From: Chitinophaga arvensicola
GTDB taxonomy: Bacteria > Bacteroidota > Bacteroidia > Chitinophagales > Chitinophagaceae
DNA: 64,000 bases
Direction of reading: 5' to 3'
NCBI RefSeq assembly: GCF_900110835.1
Contig: NZ_FOJG01000001.1
Coordinates: 1,561,022 to 1,625,021, forward strand
Part shown: piece by piece, positions 8,797 through 18,402 of the stretch
Numbering within the stretch: the first letter of the stretch is position 1
How the letters are laid out: the number at the start of each line of letters is the position of its first letter
The notes under the pieces: generated by a model
The model's database searches: none
The model's input: only the letters and a program-made list of their open reading frames with translations
What the model was told of the DNA's origin: nothing
Program-made: the position numbers and the translations under genes

Positions 8797-9516
8797 ATGT
8801 TTAAGAGTAGTCTTTGGCTTATGCCGCTTTTGTTGCTGATATTATGCTGCAGGGAGCCCTTGCGTACTCCTGTTGCTGAACAATCCCCATCAGCAGACAA
8901 GTTTGCTGTCAGTATTTCCGGAAAGGCAGCCCCCATTGATATAATTCCCCTGATTAAATTGTTGGGTAAATCAGATACAAGCAGTTTCGTAAAAGATTCT
9001 TTTCAGTTGGATAATATCTGTGTTGTCTCCTTAACAGGAAATAATAACCTGAGTTATGTTTTTATACACGAGCAGAGATGGCAACTATTGGATAGTGTGG
9101 ATGACTGGCTGGATTTCCGGCTGGAAGATGCCAATGGAGATCATATACCGGATGTCATGGCGAGTGGACATCCTGACATACACGGCATGGGGAGTAGTTA
9201 TATCTATCTGCATCATGCAGATAGTTTTGTGCGTGTATCTATGCCAGGGCGTGTTTGTGCGGCTAAGTATGATAGCGCCAGTCAGGTATTACGCAGCTAT
9301 TATGTATCCGGTGCGCGTGGTGTTCACAATAAGGAAGAATATCGCTGGAAAGATGATCATTTATTTTTGTTCAGAGGTGTTGAAATGGATATGACGAGAG
9401 AAACGGAGATTATTACTACATGGTATCATGCCGTAGGGAATACCATTGTAAATGACAGGAGGCGAAGAGATGGTGAATCATACGATACTGCTTTCTGGCC
9501 ACTATACAATCCTTAG
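8797..9516 (+). CDS. Predicted lipoprotein with a calcium-loop-like segment
   Basis: The 239-residue product has a lipoprotein signal peptide with a Cys at about residue 17 (LLILC). A segment at about residues 105-120 (LEDANGDHIPDVMASG) resembles the Asp-rich loop of FG-GAP/VCBS-type repeats, suggesting a beta-propeller fragment or calcium binding, but only one clear copy is visible. It is divergent from the dual-protease gene with 93 bases between the starts, so the two could share a control region. Function unknown. Confidence 0.7.
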   Translation: MFKSSLWLMPLLLLILCCREPLRTPVAEQSPSADKFAVSISGKAAPIDIIPLIKLLGKSDTSSFVKDSFQLDNICVVSLTGNNNLSYVFIHEQRWQLLDSVDDWLDFRLEDANGDHIPDVMASGHPDIHGMGSSYIYLHHADSFVRVSMPGRVCAAKYDSASQVLRSYYVSGARGVHNKEEYRWKDDHLFLFRGVEMDMTRETEIITTWYHAVGNTIVNDRRRRDGESYDTAFWPLYNP

Positions 9517-9613
9517 TCAGCCCCCTCTCACTGTAATTTTTCCCATGCCCCTGATGCACCAGCATCAGCGTCACGCAATTGACGTAATTCATGGTGAAAA
9601 AATAATAAATGAA

Positions 9614-10123
9614 TTACAGTTGTATTTCAAATAAACTGGAAGTGCCTCCTTTGTAGTGAGCGGGCAGATCTTCGCTATCAACGGTAGCTACCACACCCAG
9701 GTAATTAAAGCCGCAACTGATGTAGTAATTATTCAGTTTATCATTACCACTGCCGGTATCCATCCTGATATATGCTTTACCGTTAGCGGCTGCATATTCC
9801 TTTGCCCAGCGCACTATATCATTTACGTAACCTTTACCGCGAAAGTTAGGGTGCGTTGAAATCCGGTGGATGTAAATGGCAGGATCATTGTCTTTTTCTT
9901 TCCAGATAAAAGGGTCCTGGAAAGTGATAGAAAATACACAGGCCATCTGGTCATCTTCCATTATTTTCCAGCATCTTTTTTCCCGGATGTCGGTAGCAAT
10001 CAGTTCCCGGTCAAAGCCCTGCCAGTGCTTTTTAGCTACTATCTTTTGAAGTTCGGTGCCTGCGTCATACAGGCTGAAAATAACATCGATATCTTCCGGG
10101 TTGCTATGAATAATGTACCTCAT
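9614..10123 (-). CDS. GNAT family N-acetyltransferase
   Basis: This 169-residue cytoplasmic protein has the GNAT fold. The acetyl-CoA pyrophosphate loop is seen as HPNFRGKGY (Arg95-Gly98 in the R-x-x-G-x-G/A position), following a strand ending IHRIST. A later YYISCGF-type helix/strand matches motif B. GNAT enzymes transfer an acetyl group from acetyl-CoA to an amine; the substrate here cannot be told. It is a single gene, divergent from the MBL hydrolase and convergent with the lipoprotein gene. A small hairpin at 9551-9568 lies in the convergent gap. Confidence 0.85.
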   Translation of the reverse strand: MRYIIHSNPEDIDVIFSLYDAGTELQKIVAKKHWQGFDRELIATDIREKRCWKIMEDDQMACVFSITFQDPFIWKEKDNDPAIYIHRISTHPNFRGKGYVNDIVRWAKEYAAANGKAYIRMDTGSGNDKLNNYYISCGFNYLGVVATVDSEDLPAHYKGGTSSLFEIQL

Positions 10124-10262
10124 AGCTACAAAATTGAAACATAAAGCGCAAATAAAACAGATTCAGTTTTGTTTATTTTTACCATATCAGATGGCTTATT
10201 GTGCTTATCAGTGAGGTGTATGCTAATTATATCTATCTTTATAAAGTAACTAAGATTCTCAG

Positions 10263-11141
10263 ATGAAACTAACGATATCCGGTTATTCTACAGCATTGTT
10301 TTCCACCTGGTACTTCCTGGAAGAACTGGGTATTTTAATGGATGCCGGCGATGGACTAACCGCAGCGCTTTTACAGAAAAGCAGGAAGATCAGTCATGTA
10401 TTTATTTCACATGCCGACAGGGATCATCTCACGGGGTTATTGCAACTGAATCAGCTGAATGCCCGCGAAGGATTGCCGGTCATTTGTTATCCGAGAGACA
10501 GCAAATCTTTTCCGGCCATGGAGGAATTTTCAAAAAGATTTGATCCGCATATTCGCGGTACGCAGTGGCAGGCCGTAGGACCGGAAGAGGAGATATGGGT
10601 GAAAGATGATGTGGTAGTGGTGCCGGTGCGGAATGAGCATGTTACTACGGAGCCGCACATTATCCGGAGCCTGAGTTATAAAGTGATGCAGGTAAAACAG
10701 AAGGTGAAGCCGGAAATTGCAGCGCTTCCGCCAGAAGAAATCCGACAGATCATCCTCGAAAGAGGAAAAGAAAGTACCACTATGGAAGTAAGAACCAACC
10801 TGGTGGGGTATTCCGGTGATACGCCGGTGCAAGACCTGGCGCGTTGGGATCAGTCGGGAGTGCTGATCCATGAGGCTACTTTTTTAGCCAGCGAGGGAGA
10901 TGTGAAACTTGTTGCGCACAAGAATAAACACAGTAAGCTGGAAGAAGTGATGGATATGGTAAGCCATATCCGTGTGGAGCAGCTGGTGCTGGGGCATTTC
11001 TCTTCCCGCTATAGTGCGGAGCAGATTGACCGGAGCATTAAAGATCTCTGTGAAAAATATGCGATCAATATCCCGGTGTTCCGGTTATTACCCGGACTAA
11101 CGGTAAGGGATATACTTTCTACTACACCTGTTAATCAGTAA
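10263..11141 (+). CDS. MBL-fold (RNase Z-like) metallo-hydrolase
   Basis: This 292-residue protein has a metallo-beta-lactamase core: an N-terminal strand pair ending in MDAGDG, the metal motif HADRDH at residues 50-55, GYSGDTP at ~187-193 (a third-motif Asp), HEATF and a C-terminal LGHFSSRY. The order and the HEATF/HFSSR motifs are those of RNase Z-like and related phosphodiesterases. The usual second His of HxHxDH is replaced by Asp52, a variant seen in some MBL subfamilies, so metal binding may differ. No signal peptide. It stands alone and ends at a strong terminator. True tRNase activity is uncertain because the substrate-binding arm is not recognisable. Confidence 0.8.
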   Translation: MKLTISGYSTALFSTWYFLEELGILMDAGDGLTAALLQKSRKISHVFISHADRDHLTGLLQLNQLNAREGLPVICYPRDSKSFPAMEEFSKRFDPHIRGTQWQAVGPEEEIWVKDDVVVVPVRNEHVTTEPHIIRSLSYKVMQVKQKVKPEIAALPPEEIRQIILERGKESTTMEVRTNLVGYSGDTPVQDLARWDQSGVLIHEATFLASEGDVKLVAHKNKHSKLEEVMDMVSHIRVEQLVLGHFSSRYSAEQIDRSIKDLCEKYAINIPVFRLLPGLTVRDILSTTPVNQ

Positions 11142-11172
11142 AAAGGACCGGCAAATATGCCGGTCCTTTTTT
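11141..11172. terminator. Bidirectional terminator between MBL hydrolase and SusD
   Basis: Arms AAAAGGACCGGCA (11141-11153) and TGCCGGTCCTTTT (11158-11170) form a perfect 13-bp stem with a 4-base loop. A/T runs flank both sides, fitting termination of both convergent genes. Confidence 0.9.
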
Positions 11173-11182
11173 ATTTGTACTA

Positions 11183-12898
11183 TTACCAACCTTCGTTCTG
11201 TTTCATCTTCGGGTTTCTCAGTGTTTCATCCGTGTTGATGGGGATGAGGTACATCGCGTTTCGCCAGAGGCGGTCTTCCACTTTAAATTTCTCGTAACGG
11301 TAACCACCGGGAGCGCTTTCATCTGCAATGGGGCGCATACCATAAATTACCTTTTCTGTATTTTCTGCTATTTTCCACCGGCGTACATCCCAGAAGCGAT
11401 GGTTTTCAAAAGCGAGTTCAATTCTTCTTTCGTTGTGGATGCGCTGGCGCATTTCGGCCTGACCTAATCCAGTAGGGAGTTCCGGCTGTCCGGCGCGGGA
11501 GCGTATCAGGTTAATATACCTGGCAATATCTGCATTACCGGGATCGTATTCATTCAGGGCTTCTGCATAGTTGAGGTAGCATTCTGCCAGGCGGAAGAGG
11601 ATGCCATGTACATCTCTGCCCGGAGCCTGGTTGATGGTAATACTTTCGTCTGCCAGTTTGCGGCAGCTGTAGCCGGTTCTGCTATGATCGGTCTGTGTGC
11701 TTTGTTCGTCTTTGCCTCTTTCGAAGGTTTCGATCTTACGGCCTTTCCAGGCAGCGCCATTGTAGGAGATATCGGTATAGAAACGTTTGTCGCGGTTTTC
11801 ATAAGGTTTAGCCGCATTGTAACCCGAGGCAGGATCTGTGATAGCTTTGCCATTGGCCATTTCATAATCATCGACCAGGTTCTGGGTGGGCGAGCAGCCG
11901 GACCAGCCGTTGCTGCCGTATGGAAAGAGGTAGCGGTCGTAGGAATCGTTGGTTTCCTTCATTCTCACCCAGATCACTTCTTTACTGAGGAGGGTGTTAT
12001 TGGTAAACATATTGAGTCGGTCGGCCAGTGTATTTTCAAGTTTATACTCGGCGCCCTGTGTACCCTGGAGATCGATCACCTCTTTGGCAGCAGCGGCGGC
12101 TTTACGCCATTTTTCCGGATCAGTAGCACTGGTGCCGGTGCTGATATCACCCTGGTAGCTGGTTTTGCCGGCGATGGCCCAGAGCGGGCTGGCGCTGAAC
12201 AGGAGCATCCTGGATTTTAAAGCCATACACGTGCCTTTGGTAACCCTGCCCACCTGTGTAGTAGGGTAGATAACGGGGAGACGTTTGATGGCTTCATCAC
12301 AATCAGCAACGATCTGTGCCACACATTCATCGTAGGTGTTACGTGGCTGATTCAGTGCTACTTCATCTGATTGATCAATAGTTTTGGTGACGATGATAGC
12401 GCCGCCGTATTGACGGATCAGTTCTGCGAGATAATAAGCCCGCAGGAAATATACTTCGCCGATGCGGTTTTGTAAGGCACCGGGATTGTTGGCGTCGTCC
12501 GGCGTATTGTATTTTGCCACTCCCTCCAGGATGGCATTTGCCTGGCGGATGGCTACGTAGTTATCTCTCCAGGTGTTGCCGATAGGGTTGTTGGCGCCAG
12601 ACCAGGAGCCGTTGTTAAAGCTCATGGAGCCCATCCAGGAAGAAGCATCTTTAGCTTCATCGGTGCCGGAAGACATAGAGTAGCCACCGAGATAGGTGTA
12701 AGCACCGCGCAGGCGGGAGTACAGGTTGCTGACCACCTGGTCGGTCATGGCGAAACTGGTAAAGATATCTTTGTCCTGTTGTTGTGTGGTGGCGGCTCTG
12801 TCGAGAAAGCCTTTTTTACAGGAAGCGATGGAACCCAGTAATACGATACCTAACAGCAGTTTCCACCAACCAGACATTTTTCTATAACGAGCGTACAT
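11183..12898 (-). CDS. SusD/RagB family nutrient-binding lipoprotein (locus 1)
   Basis: This 571-residue outer-membrane lipoprotein has a signal peptide with lipobox SIASC at about residues 23-27 followed by KKGFLD, the usual SusD start. The N-terminal TPR-like helices (residues ~45-220) and the C-terminal conserved block (FRLAECYLNYAEALNE at about 430-445, then RIHNERRIELAFENHRFWD) are the RagB/SusD signatures. SusD proteins form the lid over the SusC channel and bind oligosaccharides or peptides at the cell surface. It lies 34 bases downstream of SusC and ends at a terminator. No glycoside hydrolase is next to it, so the substrate cannot be predicted. Confidence 0.95.
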   Translation of the reverse strand: MYARYRKMSGWWKLLLGIVLLGSIASCKKGFLDRAATTQQQDKDIFTSFAMTDQVVSNLYSRLRGAYTYLGGYSMSSGTDEAKDASSWMGSMSFNNGSWSGANNPIGNTWRDNYVAIRQANAILEGVAKYNTPDDANNPGALQNRIGEVYFLRAYYLAELIRQYGGAIIVTKTIDQSDEVALNQPRNTYDECVAQIVADCDEAIKRLPVIYPTTQVGRVTKGTCMALKSRMLLFSASPLWAIAGKTSYQGDISTGTSATDPEKWRKAAAAAKEVIDLQGTQGAEYKLENTLADRLNMFTNNTLLSKEVIWVRMKETNDSYDRYLFPYGSNGWSGCSPTQNLVDDYEMANGKAITDPASGYNAAKPYENRDKRFYTDISYNGAAWKGRKIETFERGKDEQSTQTDHSRTGYSCRKLADESITINQAPGRDVHGILFRLAECYLNYAEALNEYDPGNADIARYINLIRSRAGQPELPTGLGQAEMRQRIHNERRIELAFENHRFWDVRRWKIAENTEKVIYGMRPIADESAPGGYRYEKFKVEDRLWRNAMYLIPINTDETLRNPKMKQNEGW

Positions 12899-12932
12899 AA
12901 TTTTGAATTTAAAAAAGTTAACAGCTGTTTAC

Positions 12933-15900
12933 TTAAAACCTAACATCAATTCCGAAGTTCCAGATCCGTTGGATAGGATACATGGCGCCGTTGCCATCGC
13001 CTATTTCCGGGTCTACCTGGTAGTCCTTCAGCTTATCCCAGGTAAGCAGGTTCATACCGTTGGCGTATATACGGAAATAGGAAAGTCCTACCGGTTTGAT
13101 CCATTTTTTGGGTAATTGATAACCTATCTCCGCATTTTTAAGGCGCAGGTAACTGGCGTCTTTCACCCAGAAGGAAGAGGCCCGGTGATTATTGCCGTTG
13201 GTGCTGCTGTGCAGGCGTGGATAAGTGGCAGTAGCCGCTGTTTCAGGTGTCCAGCGGCCAAGGTGGAATGGTTTCACTTTTCCGCCCTGGAAGAATTCGT
13301 ACACGGCTTCATTTTCCAGGCGCAGATCGGTATGTGTAGCGCCCTGGAATAGCAGGGAGATGTCGAAGCCTTTGTAAGCGGCGCCTAAAGTAGCTCCGAA
13401 CATGATTTCCGGCGTACGTGCGTAACCGATAGCTGTTTCGTCGAAATTAGACTGTATATAATCGTAGGTATCTCCGGTGAGTTTTTTGTATTTGATATCG
13501 CCGGGACCATATTGGGAGAAGTTCTGGAACGGGCTGTTTTTTACATCGTTTTCATCTTTAAAGAATCCGTCGGCTACCAGTCCGAATTTGGTGTTAATCG
13601 GGTGACCGGTGCGTTTCATCCAGGGATATGCCTGTGGCACTTCATCCTGGAATACAATATTGTTGCGTGCGAAAGTAACATTGGGTTTGATGAAATAGGT
13701 TACGTTGCCGATGCGGTTTTCGTGGCTCAGTTCCAGTTCAAAGCCTTTATTGTCTACGATACCGATATTTTGTGCTTTGATATCCTGGCCAAATACATCA
13801 GAGAGAGTGCTACGTCTGATGAGGATCTGACTTCTTCTTTGTTTAAAAACATCCAGCGTGATGCCCAGCAAATTTTTCCAGAGGCGGGCTTCCAGTCCGA
13901 TATTTGCCTGGCGGCCGCGTTCCCAGGTAACGCCGGGGTTGCCAATGGCGCCTTGTTTCCAGCCGTTTGCCTGGCCGGCGTTGGTACCAAAATAGTAGGG
14001 ATCGCCACCACCCCAGGAGGTAAACCACAGGAAGCGGTCATCTCCTGCCTGGTCATTACCTACTTCACCATAGGAACCTCGTATTTTCAGGAAGCTGAGG
14101 AAGGATACATTGTCTTTGATGAAATTTTCTTCCGAGAGTACCCAGCCGGCAGATACCGATGGGAAGAAGCCATAGCGGCTTTCTTTGGGGAAGTTTTCAG
14201 ATCCCTGGTAAGAGGCGCTCACTTCCAGCAGGTACTTTTGCATATAGTTGTAAGTACCACGGAACAGGAGCGACTGATACGCTTTAGGAATAGAGGCGCC
14301 ACTTTCGGTAAGGCGGCGGTTCCAGAGCAACATACCGGTAGCTTCGTGTTTTCCGAATTGCCGGTTCCAGTTCATCACTGCTTCGAGATAAGTGCTGCGG
14401 TTAGCACCTCCACCGTTGAAGGAGCCGTTTGGATCTATTTTGGTATCCTGGCCGGATTGTTTGTAGCTGGTAATATTTCCCTGTGCATCGTAGAGCGGCT
14501 CAAATACGGCGTAATTGCGGCCATAGGTAGCGCTGGGGGTATTGGTGTTGTCGTAGGAGAAAGACGCTTTTGCAGTCAGATTTTTGGTGATGACATCCAG
14601 TTTACGGGTGAGTGCAAATGTTCCCTGAACGGTGTTGTTATAAAAGCGGCGGTATCCTTTCTGTGATAATTCCCCGAAGATATTGGACTGAAAGGTACCA
14701 TTGCCCCACATAGAACCATTGGGGTTAAAGATGGGATAAATAGGCGCCATGCGGTTGGCGAGGTTCATGATATCGCCGGCGCTGTTGTTACCATCGCGGC
14801 GATCGGTCATGATACCGGCAATATCTACGCGGGCAGCCAGGGTAGGGGTAATATCCACGTCTACGTTAGCACGGAGGTTATAACGTTTGATGTTGTTATT
14901 GCCGTTATAGCCATCTGCATTTTCTTTGGAGTGCGCGTAAATACCATCCTGTACGTTGTATCCGGCAGAAATGAAGTAGCGGGCGATGTTGTTACCGCCG
15001 CTGACGTTCAGGTTGCCCTGGGCTACAGAAGAGGGTTTCATCATGAATTTGTAGTAATCGGTATTGGGGAGGGAGCCGTTTTTGTATCCTTCCAGTTGTT
15101 TTTGGTTAAATGCGGGTTCTGCTCCGTCGTTTACGAGTGCTTCATTGTAGAGAGTGGCGTAGTCGTAGGAACCCAGGTATTTCGGTAAGCGGGTGGCTTC
15201 GGTGATACCGGTAGAGGCGCGGAAGCTCACAGCAGGAGGGCCGGCTTTACCGCGTTTGGTAGTGATGAGGATAGCCCCGTTGGCGCCACGCATCCCGAGT
15301 ACGGCGGTAGCCGCTGCATCTTTCAGGATGGTGAGGGTTTCGATGTCGTTGGGATCTACATAGTCCATAGGGCGTTCTATACCATCTACCATGATGATCG
15401 GAGAAGCGCCGTTGAGGGTGGCAACGCCCCGGATATAAAGGGAGCTGCCATCTACACCTGGTTCACCACTGCGCTGAGTGGTGATGAGGCCGGGAAGGCG
15501 GCCTGCCAGCGCGTTGGTGAGGTTAGATACCGGGCTTTGCACCAGTTCTTTGGTATTGATGGAAGCGATGGCGCCGGTAACGGTTGCTTTTTTCTGTTGG
15601 CCGTAAGCCACTACTACCACGTCTTTAAGACCGAAGCTGGCAGGTAGCAGGGTTACGTCTGTTTGATTGGATGCCGTTATTTCCACTTCCTTTGTTTCAT
15701 ATCCGATGAAAGAAAAGACAAGGACTTTCTGATTGGCGGGCACCTGCAGGCTGTAGGTACCATCGCTTTGTGTTTGTGTACCTCTGCTGGTGCCTTTTAC
15801 CTGCACGGAAACGCCTGGTAGTACGGTGTTGGTTTTATTTTCCACCACAGAACCGATGATGGTGCGCATGGGGGCTGAATTGGTGGCGGCGGGCAGCGGA

Positions 15901-16376
15901 TGAATGGTGGTATCGACGTTGGCGCTGAGTTGTTCTGCCGGACGAAAGATGACGATGATGTTATCGGATTGTTTAAAGTTGAGCTGCGTATCCGCCAGCA
16001 ATAGTTCCAGTGTTTCTTTCACGCTGCGGGTAGCTTTGGAGAGATTCACATTTTTCCATTTATTGATTTGTTCCGGAGGGTAGGCCATCCGGAATCCGGA
16101 GAGGGCTTCTACTTTTCCCAGCGCATTTTTCAGCGTTTCATTTTTCAGTGTGAGTGTGATTTTTTTGGTAGACATGTCCTGTGCTTTCCCGGGAGAAGCC
16201 CATAGAACGGATGTCAGCATCAGCATACTCAGCGTCATTAAGGTAATGGTTTTCATCATGAGCCGCACATATTGGCTGATAGCGGGCAATAGACGGGTGC
16301 TCAGCTGTATTTGTACAGCTAATGAATTTTGCATAACGGGCAAGGATTTAAAAATTTGGAAATAGGTGGCCTTCAC
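12933..16376 (-). CDS. SusC/RagA TonB-dependent receptor with STN signalling domain (locus 1)
   Basis: This 1147-residue outer-membrane transporter has a long N-terminus, then a signal segment at about residues 40-66. It continues with an STN (secretin/TonB short N-terminal) domain at ~70-145, a carboxypeptidase-regulatory-like domain at ~172-245 (GVSVQVKGTSRGTQT), a plug from ~250 (VVVVAYGQQKKATVTGAI) and a beta barrel to the end. The STN domain is what lets such receptors signal to a FecR-type anti-sigma factor, and a FecR gene lies just upstream. Transport is powered by TonB-ExbBD. The true start may be Met40/Met41 rather than 16376. It pairs with the SusD lipoprotein downstream. Confidence 0.95.
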   Translation of the reverse strand: MKATYFQIFKSLPVMQNSLAVQIQLSTRLLPAISQYVRLMMKTITLMTLSMLMLTSVLWASPGKAQDMSTKKITLTLKNETLKNALGKVEALSGFRMAYPPEQINKWKNVNLSKATRSVKETLELLLADTQLNFKQSDNIIVIFRPAEQLSANVDTTIHPLPAATNSAPMRTIIGSVVENKTNTVLPGVSVQVKGTSRGTQTQSDGTYSLQVPANQKVLVFSFIGYETKEVEITASNQTDVTLLPASFGLKDVVVVAYGQQKKATVTGAIASINTKELVQSPVSNLTNALAGRLPGLITTQRSGEPGVDGSSLYIRGVATLNGASPIIMVDGIERPMDYVDPNDIETLTILKDAAATAVLGMRGANGAILITTKRGKAGPPAVSFRASTGITEATRLPKYLGSYDYATLYNEALVNDGAEPAFNQKQLEGYKNGSLPNTDYYKFMMKPSSVAQGNLNVSGGNNIARYFISAGYNVQDGIYAHSKENADGYNGNNNIKRYNLRANVDVDITPTLAARVDIAGIMTDRRDGNNSAGDIMNLANRMAPIYPIFNPNGSMWGNGTFQSNIFGELSQKGYRRFYNNTVQGTFALTRKLDVITKNLTAKASFSYDNTNTPSATYGRNYAVFEPLYDAQGNITSYKQSGQDTKIDPNGSFNGGGANRSTYLEAVMNWNRQFGKHEATGMLLWNRRLTESGASIPKAYQSLLFRGTYNYMQKYLLEVSASYQGSENFPKESRYGFFPSVSAGWVLSEENFIKDNVSFLSFLKIRGSYGEVGNDQAGDDRFLWFTSWGGGDPYYFGTNAGQANGWKQGAIGNPGVTWERGRQANIGLEARLWKNLLGITLDVFKQRRSQILIRRSTLSDVFGQDIKAQNIGIVDNKGFELELSHENRIGNVTYFIKPNVTFARNNIVFQDEVPQAYPWMKRTGHPINTKFGLVADGFFKDENDVKNSPFQNFSQYGPGDIKYKKLTGDTYDYIQSNFDETAIGYARTPEIMFGATLGAAYKGFDISLLFQGATHTDLRLENEAVYEFFQGGKVKPFHLGRWTPETAATATYPRLHSSTNGNNHRASSFWVKDASYLRLKNAEIGYQLPKKWIKPVGLSYFRIYANGMNLLTWDKLKDYQVDPEIGDGNGAMYPIQRIWNFGIDVRF

Positions 16377-16506
16377 CGCAGTTGTGACGGCTATTTGTCA
16401 ATGTTTTTTAGTGAATTAAATAGTGACTATTACAAGTTTTTAAGCAATTAATTTTGGTTTCATCGGCTTCCTTTTTTTCTATATTGTTTAACGATCTGGT
16501 ATACTG

Positions 16507-16533
16507 TTTTTCGCTAAATTGATTTAGCAAAAA
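16507..16533. promoter_or_regulatory. Inverted repeat between FecR and SusC
   Basis: GCTAAAT (16513-16519) and ATTTAGC (16522-16528) form a 7-bp dyad flanked by T and A runs, in the 223-base gap between FecR and SusC. It could be an operator or an RNA hairpin in the SusC leader. The evidence is only the symmetry and the location. Confidence 0.3.
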
Positions 16534-16599
16534 GGGCATGAAAAATCCTTCAAGTGAATAATGGTATTCACTTTTATCTCCTGGATGCAATACCGTTTT

Positions 16600-17580
16600 T
16601 TACTGGTTACATCCTTTTCCTCTGATCAGCACATCATGGCCGTTGTCTATTGTGTATGTTGCATTTCTTACCTGGCAAATGACATCCAATACTTCTTTCA
16701 GGGACTCTGTTCCTGTGAAAGAGACGCGTATGGGACATTGCTTCAGGGCTTCATTACTAAACTGTATGTTTACCTGGTAACGTCTGTTCAGGTTGGCAGC
16801 AATTGTTTCAAAAGTGGCATTTTCAAATGTCATATCAGTGGTGGTCCAGTTTATTTTTGCGCTGGCATTCACTGTTTGCTGAGCGGCGGTCGCATTTGTT
16901 GTATTATAAATAATTTGTTGATCAGGCGTTAATACGGCCAGTACTTTCCGGTCGTCTTCCACTTTTACCTTTCCACGTGTAACCGATACCGTTATTTCGT
17001 GTACACCCGGATAGGCCTGTATATTAAAAGCGGTACCCAATACGGTGGTCTTCAGCCTGCCCGTGTTAATGATAAAGGGTTTGAGGCTATCGCGCCGGAT
17101 ATCAAAGTAGGCTTCTCCGGAAAGTGTTACCTCCCTGTTGGTACCCGTAAAGGCCTCCGGGAACTGCAGCTGGCTGCCTGCATGGAGGATAACCGTACTG
17201 CCATCGGGCAGGGTGATATAGCGGTTAAAACGGGATGCTTCCATCGCGTAGCCGTTGGTTTGCCTGTTGTCGTGTAACAGGTAATAGCCTGCACCGATAG
17301 TGGCGACTACACCGATCCAGATGGCAGCATAGCGGAGCACCTTTTTCCACAGCGGTGTTTTTACCACCTGCATGGCAGCCGGCTGTCCCATACGCGATTT
17401 TAGTTCCTGCAGTTTTTGCCGGGTGAGCAATTGTGCCGCATCACTTTCCGGATCGATCACCTGATCCGGGAGTTGCCGGCCAAGCGCCGCATACCAGGCT
17501 TCCAGCGCTGCCAGTTCTGTTGCAGTACAGGTGCCCTGACTATATTTTTTTAATAAGTGATACAAGTTTTGATCATCCAT
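16600..17580 (-). CDS. FecR-family anti-sigma factor (locus 1)
   Basis: The start at 17580 (MDDQNLYHLL) is chosen over an upstream frame extension because FecR proteins open with such a helical N-terminus. Residues 1-85 form the cytoplasmic sigma-binding part, one membrane segment lies at ~92-112 (YAAIWIGVVATIGAGYYLL), and the periplasmic FecR domain follows (YITLPDGSTVILHAGSQLQFP, VTLSGEAYFDI, TVLGTAFNI). A C-terminal STN-like domain (TFETIAANLNRRYQVNIQF) ends the protein. It should hold the sigma factor inactive until the SusC STN domain signals ligand binding. Its sigma partner is divergent, 114 bases away, which is not the commonest arrangement. Confidence 0.93.
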   Translation of the reverse strand: MDDQNLYHLLKKYSQGTCTATELAALEAWYAALGRQLPDQVIDPESDAAQLLTRQKLQELKSRMGQPAAMQVVKTPLWKKVLRYAAIWIGVVATIGAGYYLLHDNRQTNGYAMEASRFNRYITLPDGSTVILHAGSQLQFPEAFTGTNREVTLSGEAYFDIRRDSLKPFIINTGRLKTTVLGTAFNIQAYPGVHEITVSVTRGKVKVEDDRKVLAVLTPDQQIIYNTTNATAAQQTVNASAKINWTTTDMTFENATFETIAANLNRRYQVNIQFSNEALKQCPIRVSFTGTESLKEVLDVICQVRNATYTIDNGHDVLIRGKGCNQ

Positions 17581-17694
17581 AACTGCGATAACGTGGCTAG
17601 CTATTATTAAAAACACCAAATTAATCCGTTACCGTTATCTCCCCGGAAATTTTTTTTACAAGAGAACAGGGTTATACAAACCGCTAAAGAAAAA

Positions 17695-18327
17695 GTGAAT
17701 TATTATTTAGATTTGATAAAATTTATTCCAATCGGACCAAACACGGAAAATACGGATTCGGCGCTGCTCAGTTTATGGCGGAATGGAGATGAAAGGGCAT
17801 TTGAGATGATCTACTCCCGTCATTTTATCCGCCTGCTTAACCTGGCCTATAAAAAAACGGGTCATATGGAAGCATCGCAGGAACTGGTGCAGGATGTTTT
17901 TTTATCCCTTCACCGGCAGCTGCCCACGTTGCAGGAACACACCGTTCTGGAAAATTACCTCTTCATTGCCACCCGTAACCGCATTTTTAATTATCACCGG
18001 CAATTATTATTGCAATTGAAAAAGGAAGCGATGCTCCGGAATCATTTGCCTGTTGAATCCGGCGACAGCCAGGAAACGCTGGAACTAAAGGAACTGGAAA
18101 CCAGGCTCCGTGCAAAGATCCAGGAACTTCCCCAGCAATGCCGTACAGTGTTCCTCCTGAGCCGCGATGAACAACTCTCCAATAAGGAAGTAGCAGAGCG
18201 GTTGCATATTTCCGTGAATACGGTAGAGCAACATATGCGCAAGGCACTCCGCATTCTCAGGGCTTCTTTCAATGATGAATTGTCCCTGATGTTATTACTC
18301 CTGCTACTGAAACACGCCACTCTCTGA
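17695..18327 (+). CDS. FecI-like ECF sigma factor (locus 1)
   Basis: The 210-residue protein has sigma region 2 (DERAFEMIYSRHFIRLLNLA, then ASQELVQDVFLSL at ~64-76) and region 4 (LPQQCRTVFLLSRDEQLSNK followed by EVAERLHISVNTVEQHMRKAL, ~145-190). There is no extension domain. It should direct RNA polymerase to the SusC/SusD promoter when released by FecR. The start used is a GTG at 17695; no ATG fits upstream of region 2. It is transcribed away from FecR and ends 18 bases before the promoter of the second tRNA-Pro. Confidence 0.92.
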   Translation: MNYYLDLIKFIPIGPNTENTDSALLSLWRNGDERAFEMIYSRHFIRLLNLAYKKTGHMEASQELVQDVFLSLHRQLPTLQEHTVLENYLFIATRNRIFNYHRQLLLQLKKEAMLRNHLPVESGDSQETLELKELETRLRAKIQELPQQCRTVFLLSRDEQLSNKEVAERLHISVNTVEQHMRKALRILRASFNDELSLMLLLLLLKHATL

Positions 18328-18344
18328 AATTTTTTTTTGAAGTA

Positions 18345-18377
18345 TTTGTTTTTGTGAATATTTATTTCCTACATTTG
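18345..18377 (+). promoter_or_regulatory. Bacteroidota-type promoter of the second tRNA-Pro
   Basis: TTTG at 18345-18348 and TACATTTG at 18370-18377 are 21 bases apart, the same architecture as the first copy. The sequence between them is similar but not identical to copy one, so the two promoters are related by an older duplication. Confidence 0.7.
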
Positions 18378-18402
18378 CATCCCGCTACACAGAAGTCGGA
18401 GA

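Noticed and set aside
13512-14666. 384-residue ORF opposite SusC of locus 1
   Set aside because: It is a mirror frame of a well-supported SusC gene and resembles no protein.
11183-18327. Complete polysaccharide utilisation locus
   Set aside because: SusC, SusD, FecR and sigma are present, but no glycosidase, lyase or peptidase belongs to the cluster, so I call it only a SusCD transport locus.
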